Shown here in pieces: positions 7,779-16,163 of a DNA stretch of 64,000 bases. The notes below the pieces were generated by a model. That model saw nothing but the letters and a program-made list of their open reading frames with translations. It was not told the DNA's origin and made no database searches. The stretch is taken from the NCBI RefSeq assembly GCF_040676675.1, contig NZ_JBFAPK010000022.1:80960-144959 (forward strand), given 5' to 3'. The position numbers and the translations under genes are program-made. The number at the start of each line of letters is the position of its first letter. Positions within the stretch are counted from its first letter, which is position 1. Origin of the DNA: JBFAPK01 sp040676675 (GTDB lineage Bacteria > Actinomycetota > Actinomycetes > Mycobacteriales > Micromonosporaceae).

Positions 7779-8384
7779 CGCGGCCCGCGGAGGCGCGGAG
7801 TTCCTCGCGCGGCGGGCCCAGCGGACCAGCTCGACCAGCACGGTGACGCTCGCGGCGAGCCCCAGCCCGAACAGCAGCCCCTTGACCTTGTCGTGCTCGA
7901 ACGCGGCGCCGCCGAGGTATCCGACCAGGGCCGAGTAGAGTCCCCACGATCCGGCCGCGAGCGCGTCGAACAGGGCGAACCTGCGCCGGGGGTAGCCGAC
8001 CGCGCCCGTGGTGAGCGTCGCCGCGGTCCGGCCGCCCGGTACGTACCGCGCGACGACGAGCAGCAGCCCGCCGCGTACGGCGAGGGCGTCCGCGGCCCAG
8101 TCGAACGCCCTGCGGCGGCGGCTGCCGGGCCGGAGCCGGTGCGGCAGGCGACTCCCCGCGCGCCGGCCGATCTCGTAGGAGATGTGGTCGCCCACGAACG
8201 CGCCCAGCGCGGCGACCCCGATGACCGGTAGCAACTCCGGTTCGCCGCTGGCGGCGAAGACCCCGGCGGTGATCACCATGGTCTCGGACGGCACGACCGG
8301 GAAGAACCCGTCGAGCACCGCGATGGCGAACAGCGCGAGGTAGACCCACGGCGACGTGATCGCCGACTCCAGCATTTCCATCAT
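7623..8384 (-). CDS. DedA family (SNARE-associated) membrane protein
   Basis: The 253-residue integral membrane protein has the DedA pattern: a hydrophobic N-terminus with FPVVPSETMVITAG, then GDHISYEIGRRAGSR, and the signature VVARYVPGGRTAATLTTGA, followed by a final pair of membrane helices to about residue 190. DedA proteins are membrane-homeostasis transporters, some moving undecaprenyl phosphate or phospholipids. The last 55 or so residues are polar and lie antisense to the helix-turn-helix coding part of the response regulator. They look like read-through into an antisense frame rather than a conserved domain. ATG 8384 or the adjacent ATG 8381 is the start. Confidence 0.88.
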   Translation of the reverse strand: MMEMLESAITSPWVYLALFAIAVLDGFFPVVPSETMVITAGVFAASGEPELLPVIGVAALGAFVGDHISYEIGRRAGSRLPHRLRPGSRRRRAFDWAADALAVRGGLLLVVARYVPGGRTAATLTTGAVGYPRRRFALFDALAAGSWGLYSALVGYLGGAAFEHDKVKGLLFGLGLAASVTVLVELVRWARRARNSAPPRAASAAGVVDQPGLVGDDRRLHPVPDLEPGEDGAHVTLHRPLDEEETPGDLRIR

Positions 8385-8562
8385 GGAACGGACGGTACGA
8401 AGCTCACGGCGCCGCCATCAGCGGACGAAAGAGGTGCGACGCCCCTGACTTTTCTCAGGGGTGCGGCCGTGACCTTCGACAGATCCGGCCGGCGGGGCGG
8501 ATCGGGCCGATGGGCGGATCCGGCGCTGGGCGTGCGGATCCGGGCGGAGCGGAGCCGGCGGA

Positions 8563-9234
8563 TCAGTCGGCGCCGGCTCCCGCCGGGGAGGTCGTCGACG
8601 GCGGGGCGAGCCGGCGCTGGACCCGTGCCCGCACGTAGCCGGGGAGTTCGGGGGCGTCCAGCAGGCGGGGCAGCAGCGCCGGTTCGCCGGTGAGGGCGCG
8701 GAAGACGTCGCCGATGGTGACCCCGTGCTCCGGGCGGTGCACCACCTCGATCGCGTCCCCGGCGCCCACCTCGCCCGCGCCGACCACCCGCAGGTACGCC
8801 CCGGGCGTGCCGCGCCGGGTGAACCGCTTGATCAGGTCCGGTACGCCCCAGTAGCCGGCGAACGTGGCGCAGGGGGTGCGGACCGTGCTCACCTCCAGCA
8901 GCGCCGAGCCGACCGCCCAGCGCTCCCCGATCACCGCCCCGGTCAACTCCACGCCCCGGGTGGTGAGGTTCTCGCCGAAGGCGCCCGGCGGGAGTTCACG
9001 CTCCAACTCCCGCTCCCACCAGGCCGCGTCCTCGCGCCCGTACGCGTAGACGGCCTTGTCCACCCCGCCGTGCGCCGACCGCTCGCCGATGAAGTCGCCG
9101 GCCGCCCCCTCCGGCCCGAGGCTGACGCGGCCGGCGGCGGGGCGCTTGTCGATGCCGCTGCGCCCGCTGCTGTCCCCCGCCCAGGCCGCCTCGGTGACGA
9201 CGCCGAGGTTGACCGATACCAGTTCACCCGTCAT
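8563..9234 (-). CDS. MOSC domain-containing protein (YiiM-like)
   Basis: The 223-residue protein opens with VSVNLGVV and carries the MOSC landmarks: GDFIGERSAHGGVDKAVYAYG, then AFGENLTTRG, then STVRTPCATFAGYWG with the conserved Cys of the RxPC motif near residue 122. MOSC domains act in molybdenum-cofactor sulfur chemistry or, in the YiiM group, in reducing N-hydroxylated bases. The latter fits this single-domain form best. It stands alone between the DedA gene and the sugar importer. Confidence 0.88.
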   Translation of the reverse strand: MTGELVSVNLGVVTEAAWAGDSSGRSGIDKRPAAGRVSLGPEGAAGDFIGERSAHGGVDKAVYAYGREDAAWWERELERELPPGAFGENLTTRGVELTGAVIGERWAVGSALLEVSTVRTPCATFAGYWGVPDLIKRFTRRGTPGAYLRVVGAGEVGAGDAIEVVHRPEHGVTIGDVFRALTGEPALLPRLLDAPELPGYVRARVQRRLAPPSTTSPAGAGAD

Positions 9235-9326
9235 GGCGCCAGCCTACGGTCCGCCCGTGGCGACCCGGCCACCCCTTTTCGCGCCCCGCCGGCCCAGCAT
9301 GTGCGCCGCCGGCCCGCGCCTCGGGC

Positions 9327-10181
9327 TCAGCCCTTCACGGCGCCGGCGGTGAGGCCGGTGACCATGCGCCGCTGCACCACCACGAAGAAGATCATCACAG
9401 GCAGGGTGAGCAGGGTCGAGGCGGCCATGACCGCCCCCCAGGCGGTGTCGTCCCGGCCGAAGAAGAAGGTCAGCGCGACCGGCGCGGTGTAGCGGTTCTC
9501 CGTACTGATGAAGGTGAGCGCGAAGATCAGCTCGTTCCACGCGGTGATGAACGAGAAGATGCTCGTGGCCACGAGGCCGGGCGCCACCAGCGGCAGCAGG
9601 ATCCGCCAGAAAACCTGGAACCGGTTCGCCCCGTCGATCGCCGCCGCCTCCTCCAGGTCCTTCGGCACCGCCGCCACGAAGCCGCGCAGCATCCAGACCG
9701 CGAACGGCAGCGAGAAGCCGAGGTAGACCAGGATCAGGCTGGGCAGCGTGTTGTAGAGCCCCAGTCGACGGATCATCAGGAAGAGCGGGATGACCAGCGC
9801 CTCCAGCGGGATCATCTGCACCACCAGCAGCATGACCAGGAACGAGGTCCGCAGCCGGAACCGGTAGCGGGCCACCGCGGTCGCCGCGAGCAGCGCGATC
9901 AGCCCGCTGAGCAGCACCGTGGCGCCCGCGACCAGCGCGCTGTTGGCCAGGAACCGCGGGAAGCCGACCCCGGGGATCAGCTCGCCGGCCAGGACGTCCC
10001 GGTAGTGCTCCAGCGTCGGGTGGGCGGGCAGGGGCCGGGGCGTGGCGGAGAAGATCTCCCGGTTCGGCTTGACCGACGTCGAGATCATCCAGAACACCGG
10101 GAAGACGGCGAAGGCCGCCACCACCAGGCCGGCGAGGTTGGCGGCCACCCGTGCGGGGCGAGGCCGGCGCCGCGTCGTCAC
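9327..10181 (-). CDS. Carbohydrate ABC transporter permease, MalG type (CUT1)
   Basis: The 284-residue inner-membrane protein has six predicted helices and the permease EAA loop (EAAAIDGANRFQVFWRILLP, near residue 195) that docks with the ATPase. It is the second permease of the importer. The GTG start at 10181 overlaps the stop of the first permease (GTGA), so the two are coupled. It ends in VTGLTAGAVKG, typical of CUT1 MalG proteins. A longer frame continues upstream but is antisense-like sequence within the neighbour. Confidence 0.93.
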   Translation of the reverse strand: MTTRRRPRPARVAANLAGLVVAAFAVFPVFWMISTSVKPNREIFSATPRPLPAHPTLEHYRDVLAGELIPGVGFPRFLANSALVAGATVLLSGLIALLAATAVARYRFRLRTSFLVMLLVVQMIPLEALVIPLFLMIRRLGLYNTLPSLILVYLGFSLPFAVWMLRGFVAAVPKDLEEAAAIDGANRFQVFWRILLPLVAPGLVATSIFSFITAWNELIFALTFISTENRYTAPVALTFFFGRDDTAWGAVMAASTLLTLPVMIFFVVVQRRMVTGLTAGAVKG

Positions 10182-11167
10182 GACTCCTCCTGGCGTAGCA
10201 CCATGCGTACGTAGATCGCCGTCACCACCAGCAGGATGACGGTGAGGATCACCGCGATCGCCGAGCCGACCCCGTACTTGGGCGGGGGCGAGAAGGCCAC
10301 GGCGTACGAGTAGATGGCCAGCATGAAGGTCGACCGGTCCTGGGTGCCGCCGGCCAGGACGAACTGCTGGGTGAAGACCTTGAAGTCCCAGATGGTGGAG
10401 AGGACCACGAGCACGCCGAAGACCGGGCGCAGCAACGGGAAGGTGATCTTCCAGAAGATCCGCCAGGACCCGGCGCCGTCGGCCCGGGCCGCCTCGTACA
10501 GCTCGCCCGGCACGCTCCTGAGCCCGGCGAGCACGCTCACCGCCACGAAGGGGAAGGAGTGCCACACCACCACGAGGGTGAGCACCCCGAAGAAGGTCAG
10601 CGGCGAGTTGAACCAGCCGTACCCGGTCCAGTCGGTGCGGCCGAACAACGCCCGCGACAGCCCGTCGGGCAGCTCGTTGAAGGCCCAGGTGACCAGGCCG
10701 CTGGTGTCGTCGAAGAGCCACTTCCAGACGATCGCGCCGGTCAGCGCCGGGGTCGCCCAGGCCAGCATCACGCAGCCGCCGACGAAGGCCGCCATGCGCC
10801 GGCCGAGCCGGTTGAGCAGCAGGCCGACCAGGGTACCGAGGATCATCGTGAGGACCACGTTCGCGGCGGCGAAGAGCACGGTGTTGCGCAGCACCGTGCG
10901 GAAGAACGGGTCGCCGAGGATCTCGCCGTAATTGCCCAGCCCGACCCACGGCCACTCCCGGTCGCCGCGCAGCTCGCGGATGCCCAGCTGGTGGAACGAC
11001 ATCACCACGACCTGGCCGAGCGGCCAGAGCAGCAGTACGCCGATCACCGCGAGGCAGGGCAGGAGCAGCAGGTACGGTATCCGGTCCGGCCGGCGCCGGG
11101 GCCGGCGTACGCGCACCGCGCGCTCGCCGGCCTCGACGGTCTCCGGTACCCCGGTCAGCGTGCTCAC
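10178..11167 (-). CDS. Carbohydrate ABC transporter permease, MalF type (CUT1)
   Basis: The 329-residue membrane protein has a basic N-terminus (RVRRPRRRPDRIPYLLLL), six helices and an EAA loop (YEAARADGAGSWRIFWKITFP). It forms the channel with the MalG-type permease. GTG 11167 overlaps the TGA of the binding-protein gene. The three genes are therefore a tightly coupled operon in the order binding protein, MalF, MalG. No ATP-binding subunit is present. Actinobacterial CUT1 systems commonly borrow a shared MsiK-type ATPase encoded elsewhere. Confidence 0.93.
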   Translation of the reverse strand: MSTLTGVPETVEAGERAVRVRRPRRRPDRIPYLLLLPCLAVIGVLLLWPLGQVVVMSFHQLGIRELRGDREWPWVGLGNYGEILGDPFFRTVLRNTVLFAAANVVLTMILGTLVGLLLNRLGRRMAAFVGGCVMLAWATPALTGAIVWKWLFDDTSGLVTWAFNELPDGLSRALFGRTDWTGYGWFNSPLTFFGVLTLVVVWHSFPFVAVSVLAGLRSVPGELYEAARADGAGSWRIFWKITFPLLRPVFGVLVVLSTIWDFKVFTQQFVLAGGTQDRSTFMLAIYSYAVAFSPPPKYGVGSAIAVILTVILLVVTAIYVRMVLRQEES

Positions 11168-12450
11168 TTGGCGTTGAGGATCTGATCCATCTCGGTGGCC
11201 GCGGTGGCGACCGCCTGGTCCAGACCCGTGCCCTTGATGATCGAGCTGTTCATGGTCTGGGTGACGGTCTTGTTGCGGCTCACCTCGACCCACTTCGGAG
11301 TGTTCGGAGTGGACTTGGTGTGCTGCATGACGGTGGCGAACGGCGCCATCAGCTTGTCGTTGGCGTACGCGTCGGGCGAGGTCAGATCGGAGTAGACCGG
11401 GAAGAACTTCAGGCCGGTCGCCCACTTCTGCGCGTTCTGCTTGTTGAGCAGCACCGTCACGTAGTCCCAGGCCAGCTCCTGCTTCTTGCTGTCCTGCCAG
11501 ATGGCGACGTCGGAACCGCCGGCGAAGGCGGGCGCCGGCTGCCCGGTCGGGCCGGGGATCGGGAACGCGCCCCACACCTTGGCGATGTCGGGGTTGGCCT
11601 TGGTCATCGCGGTCTGCGACCAGCTGCCGGCGACGGCCATCGCGGCCTTGCCGGTGGCGAACTGCGTCTGCGCGTCGAGCTCGTTCCAGCCGGCCGCCGC
11701 GGGCGGGGCCACCTTCTGCACGGTGACCAGGTCGGTCCAGAACTTGATCGCCTTCTTCGCCTCGGGCGTGGTGTAGCCGGACTTCCAGGTGTCGCCCTGC
11801 TTGGTGGCGATCTCGCCGCCGGCCGACCAGAGGAACGAGTAGAAGGGCAGCTCCGAGTTGCCGGGCAGGGCGAAGCCGTAGGTGCCGGGCTTGCGCTGCT
11901 GCACGGTCTTGGCGACCGTCACCAGGTCGTCCCAGGTCTTCGGCGGTTGCAGACCCAGCTCGCTGAACCAGTCGGCGCGGTAGTAGATGGCCCGCACCCC
12001 GGCGTACCAGGGCACGCCGTACTGCTTGCCGTCGAGCTGCGCGTTGCGCAGCAGGTCGGGCAGGATGTCCTTGCCCTCGGGCCAGTTGGCGAACCGGTCG
12101 CTCACGTCGGCGAGCGCCTCCTGGGCGGCCCAGCCCTGCGTCTCGGTGTTGCCGAGTTCGGTCACGTCGGGGCCGTCACCGCCGGCCAGCGCGGTCTGGA
12201 ACTTCTTCGGCGCTTCCAGCCAGGGGATGTACTGCACGACGACGTCGGTGTCGGGATGCTTCTGCCTGAACTCGGTCTCGACGCCGTCCAGGAAGGCGTT
12301 CTGCTGGTCGCTGCCGGCGCCCATCATCCAGACCGTCAGCTTGCTCGTGTCGGCGCCCTCGTCGTCGCCGGACCCGCCGCAGCCGGCGAGCAGCATCGCG
12401 GCCGAGGCCATCACGGCGGTGACCGGAACCAACCCTCTCCACCTGTTCAC
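11164..12450 (-). CDS. Extracellular sugar-binding lipoprotein (CUT1 ABC importer)
   Basis: The roughly 428-residue solute-binding protein has a lipoprotein signal: VNRWRGLVPVTAVMA, then the lipobox LLAGC, with the lipidated Cys about 24 residues in. The mature part begins SKLTVWMMGAGSDQQ and includes GDGPDVTELGNTETQGWA, the usual family 1 extracellular solute-binding layout. GTG 12450 is chosen because GGGAGA (12457-12462) lies about 7 bases upstream; an in-frame GTG at 12468 would place that site inside the gene. The sugar is not predictable. No glycosidase or LacI regulator is adjacent. Confidence 0.92.
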   Translation of the reverse strand: MNRWRGLVPVTAVMASAAMLLAGCGGSGDDEGADTSKLTVWMMGAGSDQQNAFLDGVETEFRQKHPDTDVVVQYIPWLEAPKKFQTALAGGDGPDVTELGNTETQGWAAQEALADVSDRFANWPEGKDILPDLLRNAQLDGKQYGVPWYAGVRAIYYRADWFSELGLQPPKTWDDLVTVAKTVQQRKPGTYGFALPGNSELPFYSFLWSAGGEIATKQGDTWKSGYTTPEAKKAIKFWTDLVTVQKVAPPAAAGWNELDAQTQFATGKAAMAVAGSWSQTAMTKANPDIAKVWGAFPIPGPTGQPAPAFAGGSDVAIWQDSKKQELAWDYVTVLLNKQNAQKWATGLKFFPVYSDLTSPDAYANDKLMAPFATVMQHTKSTPNTPKWVEVSRNKTVTQTMNSSIIKGTGLDQAVATAATEMDQILNAK

Positions 12451-12575
12451 GACACGTCTCCCTCGCACCCATCCGGCACTAACCTTCCCCGCCGCACCCT
12501 AGTGGGAAAAAATCCTTTACGACAGGGGATGGCTGCGGAAACTCTCCGGGCGGCCCGGGAGGGTCACCACCAGCA

Positions 12576-12617
12576 GCGTAGGGGGCGCCGGGCCGTACGG
12601 CCGGGCGCCCCCTACGC
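12576..12617 (-). terminator. Stem-loop downstream of the GlsB/YeaQ gene
   Basis: The arms 12576-12589 (gcgtagggggcgcc) and 12604-12617 pair perfectly over 14 bp, with the palindromic core ggccgtacggcc inside. It lies 27 bp past the stop codon of the minus-strand GlsB-like gene and upstream of the binding-protein gene, so it insulates the sugar operon. Confidence 0.65.
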
Positions 12618-12643
12618 AGATTGCCAGAGAAACTAGCGCGACA

Positions 12644-12931
12644 TCAGTACCGGCTCACGCTGCGGCGCCCGCCGATGCCCGAAACGATCGCCACCGCGAT
12701 CGCGGCCACGACCACCTGGACGAGCAGCTCGCCCCAGTCGACGCCGGAGGTCTCGGTCGCGATCCCCACCGCCCGGGCCAGCACCGTGCCCAGTAGCGCC
12801 GCACCCACACCGATCAGCATGTGCAGCCACATCGGCATGTTCTGGCGGCCCGGCACGATCAGGCGTCCCAGCGCACCGACGATCAGGCCGACGATGAGCG
12901 CGGAAATGATGCCCACAACAGTGAGTTCCAT
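12644..12931 (-). CDS. GlsB/YeaQ/YmgE family stress-response membrane protein
   Basis: The 95-residue protein is almost all membrane. It reads MELTVVGIISALIVG, then the family motif GALGRLIVPGRQNMP, then two more hydrophobic stretches ending GIGGRRS. Members of this transglycosylase-associated family are small stress-induced membrane proteins of uncertain role. ATG 12931 is preceded by GGAGGAGG at the right distance. An upstream in-frame start at 12955 would include that ribosome binding site and is rejected. It is likely monocistronic, with the terminator at 12576-12617. Confidence 0.92.
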   Translation of the reverse strand: MELTVVGIISALIVGLIVGALGRLIVPGRQNMPMWLHMLIGVGAALLGTVLARAVGIATETSGVDWGELLVQVVVAAIAVAIVSGIGGRRSVSRY

Positions 12932-12989
12932 GGTCGTCCTCCTCCGGGGGTCCACGTCTTGTCCGTGTGACCGCTTAGTTCCCGGGTGC

Positions 12990-13535
12990 TCAGGAACCCA
13001 AACCGGATCGAAGTCCGAGTTGTCGCGCCGCGTCCCGCACGGCGGCGTCCATCGTGGCGAACGCGAGCGGCGGCGGGTCGACCAGGTCGTACCAGGCCAG
13101 GTCGGCGGACTCGGCCGGGTTCAGGCTGATCTCCCCGTCCGGGAGCGTGGCGAGGTAGTAGCTGTCGAGCACGGGCAGCCGCTCGCCCTGGAAGTCGTAG
13201 TCGCCCAGGTACATGCCGACGAAGTCACCCAGCCTGATCTCGACGCCCAGCTCCTCCCGGGCCTCGCGCACCGCCGCGTCGGCCGGGTGCTCCCAGCCGT
13301 CGCAGAAGCCGCCCGGCATCTCCCACCGCCCGGCCATCGGCTCGGCGGCCCGCAGCAGCGTCAGGAACCGGGTACGACCGTGGGAGTCGTCCAGCACGAT
13401 CAGCCCCACGGTCGGGCGAGCGTTGACGAAGAGCTGGTAGCCGCAGCCCGGGCAGCTGGTCGGCGGTGCCGCCGGCAGCCGCCCACCGCAGCGGGGACAG
13501 AACGAGGCGTCGGGGCCGTACCCGCGCGGGGTCAC
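12990..13535 (-). CDS. Nudix hydrolase with N-terminal zinc ribbon
   Basis: The 181-residue protein begins with a zinc ribbon (CPRCG ... CPGCG, about residues 13-32). The Nudix box follows: GGFCDGWEHPADAAVREAREELGVEI would be the full span, at about residues 75-100, with key residues G-x5-E-x7-REAREELG. It hydrolyses a nucleoside diphosphate linked to another group; the zinc ribbon recalls NudC/NADH-pyrophosphatase-like proteins. GTG 13535 overlaps the lepA stop (GTGA), so it is the second gene of a lepA operon. Confidence 0.92.
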   Translation of the reverse strand: MTPRGYGPDASFCPRCGGRLPAAPPTSCPGCGYQLFVNARPTVGLIVLDDSHGRTRFLTLLRAAEPMAGRWEMPGGFCDGWEHPADAAVREAREELGVEIRLGDFVGMYLGDYDFQGERLPVLDSYYLATLPDGEISLNPAESADLAWYDLVDPPPLAFATMDAAVRDAARQLGLRSGLGS

Positions 13536-15418
13536 TTCTTTCCGCCGGACGAGCGTCCGTCCCCCCCGCTGTCCGAGGTGGAGAGCGCGGCGATGAAGGC
13601 CTCCTGCGGTACCTCGACCCGGCCGACCATCTTCATCCGCTTCTTCCCCTCCTTCTGCTTCTCCAGCAGCTTCCGCTTGCGGGTGATGTCACCGCCGTAG
13701 CACTTGGCCAGCACGTCCTTGCGGATCGCGCGGATGGTCTCGCGGGCGATGACCCGGCTGCCGATCGCCGCCTGGATCGGCACCTCGAACTGCTGGCGCG
13801 GGATGAGGGTACGCAGCTTCGCGGCGATGTTGACGCCGTAGTTGTACGCCTTGTCCTTGTGGACGATCGCGCTGAACGCGTCCACCGGCTCGCCGTGCAA
13901 CAGGATGTCGACCTTGACCAGGTCCGACACCTGCTCGCCGGAGGGCTCGTAGTCCAGCGAGGCGTAACCCTTGGTACGGCTCTTGAGCTGATCGAAGAAG
14001 TCGAAGATGATCTCGGCGAGCGGCAGGGTGTAGCGCAGCTCCACCCGGTCCGTGGAGAGGTAGTCCATCCCCAGCAGCGTGCCGCGCCGCCCCTGGCACA
14101 GCTCCATCACCGCGCCGACGTAGTCGTTCGGGGTGAGTACGGTCGCCCGCACCACCGGCTCGTGCACCTCGGCGATCTTGCCGGTCGGGTACTCGCTGGG
14201 GTTGGTGACCGTGACCTCGGTACCGTCCTCCAGCACCGCCCGGTAGACCACGTTCGGGGCGGTCGAGATCAGGTCCAGACCGAACTCGCGCTCCAGCCGC
14301 TCGCGGATGATCTCCAGGTGGAGCAGGCCGAGGAAGCCGCAGCGGAAGCCGAAGCCGAGCGCGCCCGAGGTCTCCGGCTCGTAGCTGAGCGCGGCGTCGT
14401 TCAGCTTGAGCTTGTCCAGCGCCTCGCGCAGGTCGGGGTAGTCCGAACCGTCGATCGGGTAGAGGCCGGAGTAGACCATCGGCTTCGGGTCCTTGTAACC
14501 GCCCACCGGCTCGCTGGCCGGCCGGGCGTTGATGGTGACCGTGTCGCCGACCCGGGACTGCCGGACGTCCTTCACGCCGGTGATCAGGTAGCCCACCTCG
14601 CCGACCCCGAGCGCGTCGGCCTTCTGCATCTCCGGCGAGATGACACCGATCTCCAGCAGCTCGTGCACGGCGCCGGTGGACATCATCTTGATCCGGTCCC
14701 GGGCCTCGATCCGCCCGTCCACCACCCGGACGTACGTCACCACGCCCCGGTACACGTCGTAGACGGAGTCGAAGATCATGGCACGGGCCGGCACCTCCGA
14801 GTTCCCGGTGGGGGCCTTGAACTGCCGGACGATCTCGTCGAGCAGGTGCGGCACGCCCTCCCCGGTCTTGCCGGAGACCCGAATGCAGTCGCTCGGGTCG
14901 CAGCCGATCAGGTGCGCCAGCTCCTCGGCGAACTTGTCCGGCTGCGCCGCCGGCAGGTCGATCTTGTTGAGCACCGGGATGACGTGCAGGTCGTTCTCCA
15001 GCGCCAGGTAGAGGTTCGCCAGCGTCTGGGCCTCGATCCCCTGCGCCGCGTCGACCAGCAGCACCGCGCCCTCGCAGGCCGCCAGCGAGCGCGAGACCTC
15101 GTACGTGAAGTCCACGTGCCCCGGAGTGTCGATCATGTTGAGCACGGCGCGCTCGCCCTGCTGGGCGCCCTCGCGCACGGTCCACGGCATGCGGACCGCC
15201 TGGCTCTTGATGGTGATGCCACGCTCCCGCTCGATGTCCATCCGGTCGAGATACTGGTCACGCATCTGCCGCGGGTCGACCACGCCCGTGAGCTGGAGCA
15301 TCCGGTCGGCCAGGGTCGACTTGCCGTGGTCGATGTGAGCGATGATGCAGAAGTTCCGGATGCGACCGGGGTCGGTAGCACCGGGAGCGTTCACGCCGGA
15401 GTCGGGCGTCGGTGGCAC
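13532..15418 (-). CDS. lepA: Elongation factor 4 (LepA), ribosome back-translocase GTPase
   Basis: The 628-residue translational GTPase acts on stalled or mis-translocated ribosomes. Motifs seen are AHIDHGKSTLADRM (G1), DTPGHVDF (G3), NKIDLP (G4), the EF-G-like domains II, III and V, and the LepA-specific C-terminal domain ending AKCYGGDITRKRKLLEKQKEGKKRMK, which would be written out at about residues 566-593. Length is normal for the family with a short extra N-terminus. The start codon is GTG 15418 with a weak ribosome binding site; an internal start closer to RIRNF cannot be excluded. It is followed by the overlapping Nudix gene. Confidence 0.97.
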   Translation of the reverse strand: MPPTPDSGVNAPGATDPGRIRNFCIIAHIDHGKSTLADRMLQLTGVVDPRQMRDQYLDRMDIERERGITIKSQAVRMPWTVREGAQQGERAVLNMIDTPGHVDFTYEVSRSLAACEGAVLLVDAAQGIEAQTLANLYLALENDLHVIPVLNKIDLPAAQPDKFAEELAHLIGCDPSDCIRVSGKTGEGVPHLLDEIVRQFKAPTGNSEVPARAMIFDSVYDVYRGVVTYVRVVDGRIEARDRIKMMSTGAVHELLEIGVISPEMQKADALGVGEVGYLITGVKDVRQSRVGDTVTINARPASEPVGGYKDPKPMVYSGLYPIDGSDYPDLREALDKLKLNDAALSYEPETSGALGFGFRCGFLGLLHLEIIRERLEREFGLDLISTAPNVVYRAVLEDGTEVTVTNPSEYPTGKIAEVHEPVVRATVLTPNDYVGAVMELCQGRRGTLLGMDYLSTDRVELRYTLPLAEIIFDFFDQLKSRTKGYASLDYEPSGEQVSDLVKVDILLHGEPVDAFSAIVHKDKAYNYGVNIAAKLRTLIPRQQFEVPIQAAIGSRVIARETIRAIRKDVLAKCYGGDITRKRKLLEKQKEGKKRMKMVGRVEVPQEAFIAALSTSDSGGDGRSSGGKK

Positions 15419-15548
15419 AGCGGTCCGTTCTTCTCGGCTGGATGATGACAGCGCGGGCCGGCAGAGTCCGGCCCGTTCCTATGGTCCCACGGGGCGGTAA
15501 TCCCGCGCTCGCGGTGCTCGCGGCGCCCAGCGGCGGCACGCTCGCTCG

Positions 15549-16088
15549 CTACTCGGGCGGTGGTTCGGTGAAGAGGGCCGCGAGGCGGGGCAGGTGGCGC
15601 CGCGCCTCCTCCTCGTCGTCGAAGTCCCAGAAGTCGTCGCTGATCTCCGGGTACGGCACCGGGTCCGGGTCGGGCGGCAGCTCGGCGGCGGTGGCCTGCC
15701 GGTACGCGTCGGCGGCGATGCCCAGCATGCGCTCGCTCTCGAACTCCTCCCCGGTCGCGGCGGCCTGGCGGATCGGGGGCAGCTCGGCGAGGGTGTCCGG
15801 TTCGGCGACGGCCCGGGCGAAGACCTCCCGTCCCTGGCCGATCAGCCAGCCCCGGAAGTACTCGAACCCGTCGTCCGAGGCGCCGCCGTTGATCAGGTAC
15901 GCCGCGCCCCACAGGTCCACCCGGTACGACGCCGCCAGCACCCGCCGCAGGTGCCGCTGCCAGCCGGCGATCTCGGTGACGTCCCGCCGGGCCAGCAGCG
16001 CGGCGGCCCGGGTGGCGATCGCCTCGGTGTCCCCGCCGGCACCGGTCCGAGCCTCGTCGATCAGCGCCCAGAACGCATCGGTCCTCAT
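15549..16088 (-). CDS. DUF4240 domain-containing protein
   Basis: The 179-residue soluble protein begins MRTDAFWALIDEAR and contains LAASYRVDLWGAAYLINGG followed by SDDGFEYFRGWLIGQGREVF, the hallmark of DUF4240. It ends in an acidic stretch with DDFWDFDDEEEARRHLPRL. Function is unknown; relatives in Streptomyces are often near toxin-immunity or housekeeping genes. It is divergent from the phosphotransferase, with about 75 bp between the starts. Confidence 0.85.
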   Translation of the reverse strand: MRTDAFWALIDEARTGAGGDTEAIATRAAALLARRDVTEIAGWQRHLRRVLAASYRVDLWGAAYLINGGASDDGFEYFRGWLIGQGREVFARAVAEPDTLAELPPIRQAAATGEEFESERMLGIAADAYRQATAAELPPDPDPVPYPEISDDFWDFDDEEEARRHLPRLAALFTEPPPE

Positions 16089-16163
16089 GACCCGGCAGTC
16101 TGACAGACCGGGCGCCGCCCGCGCCGGCAGCGGGTGCGGCCAGGGGTCGGGCACGATGGACGG

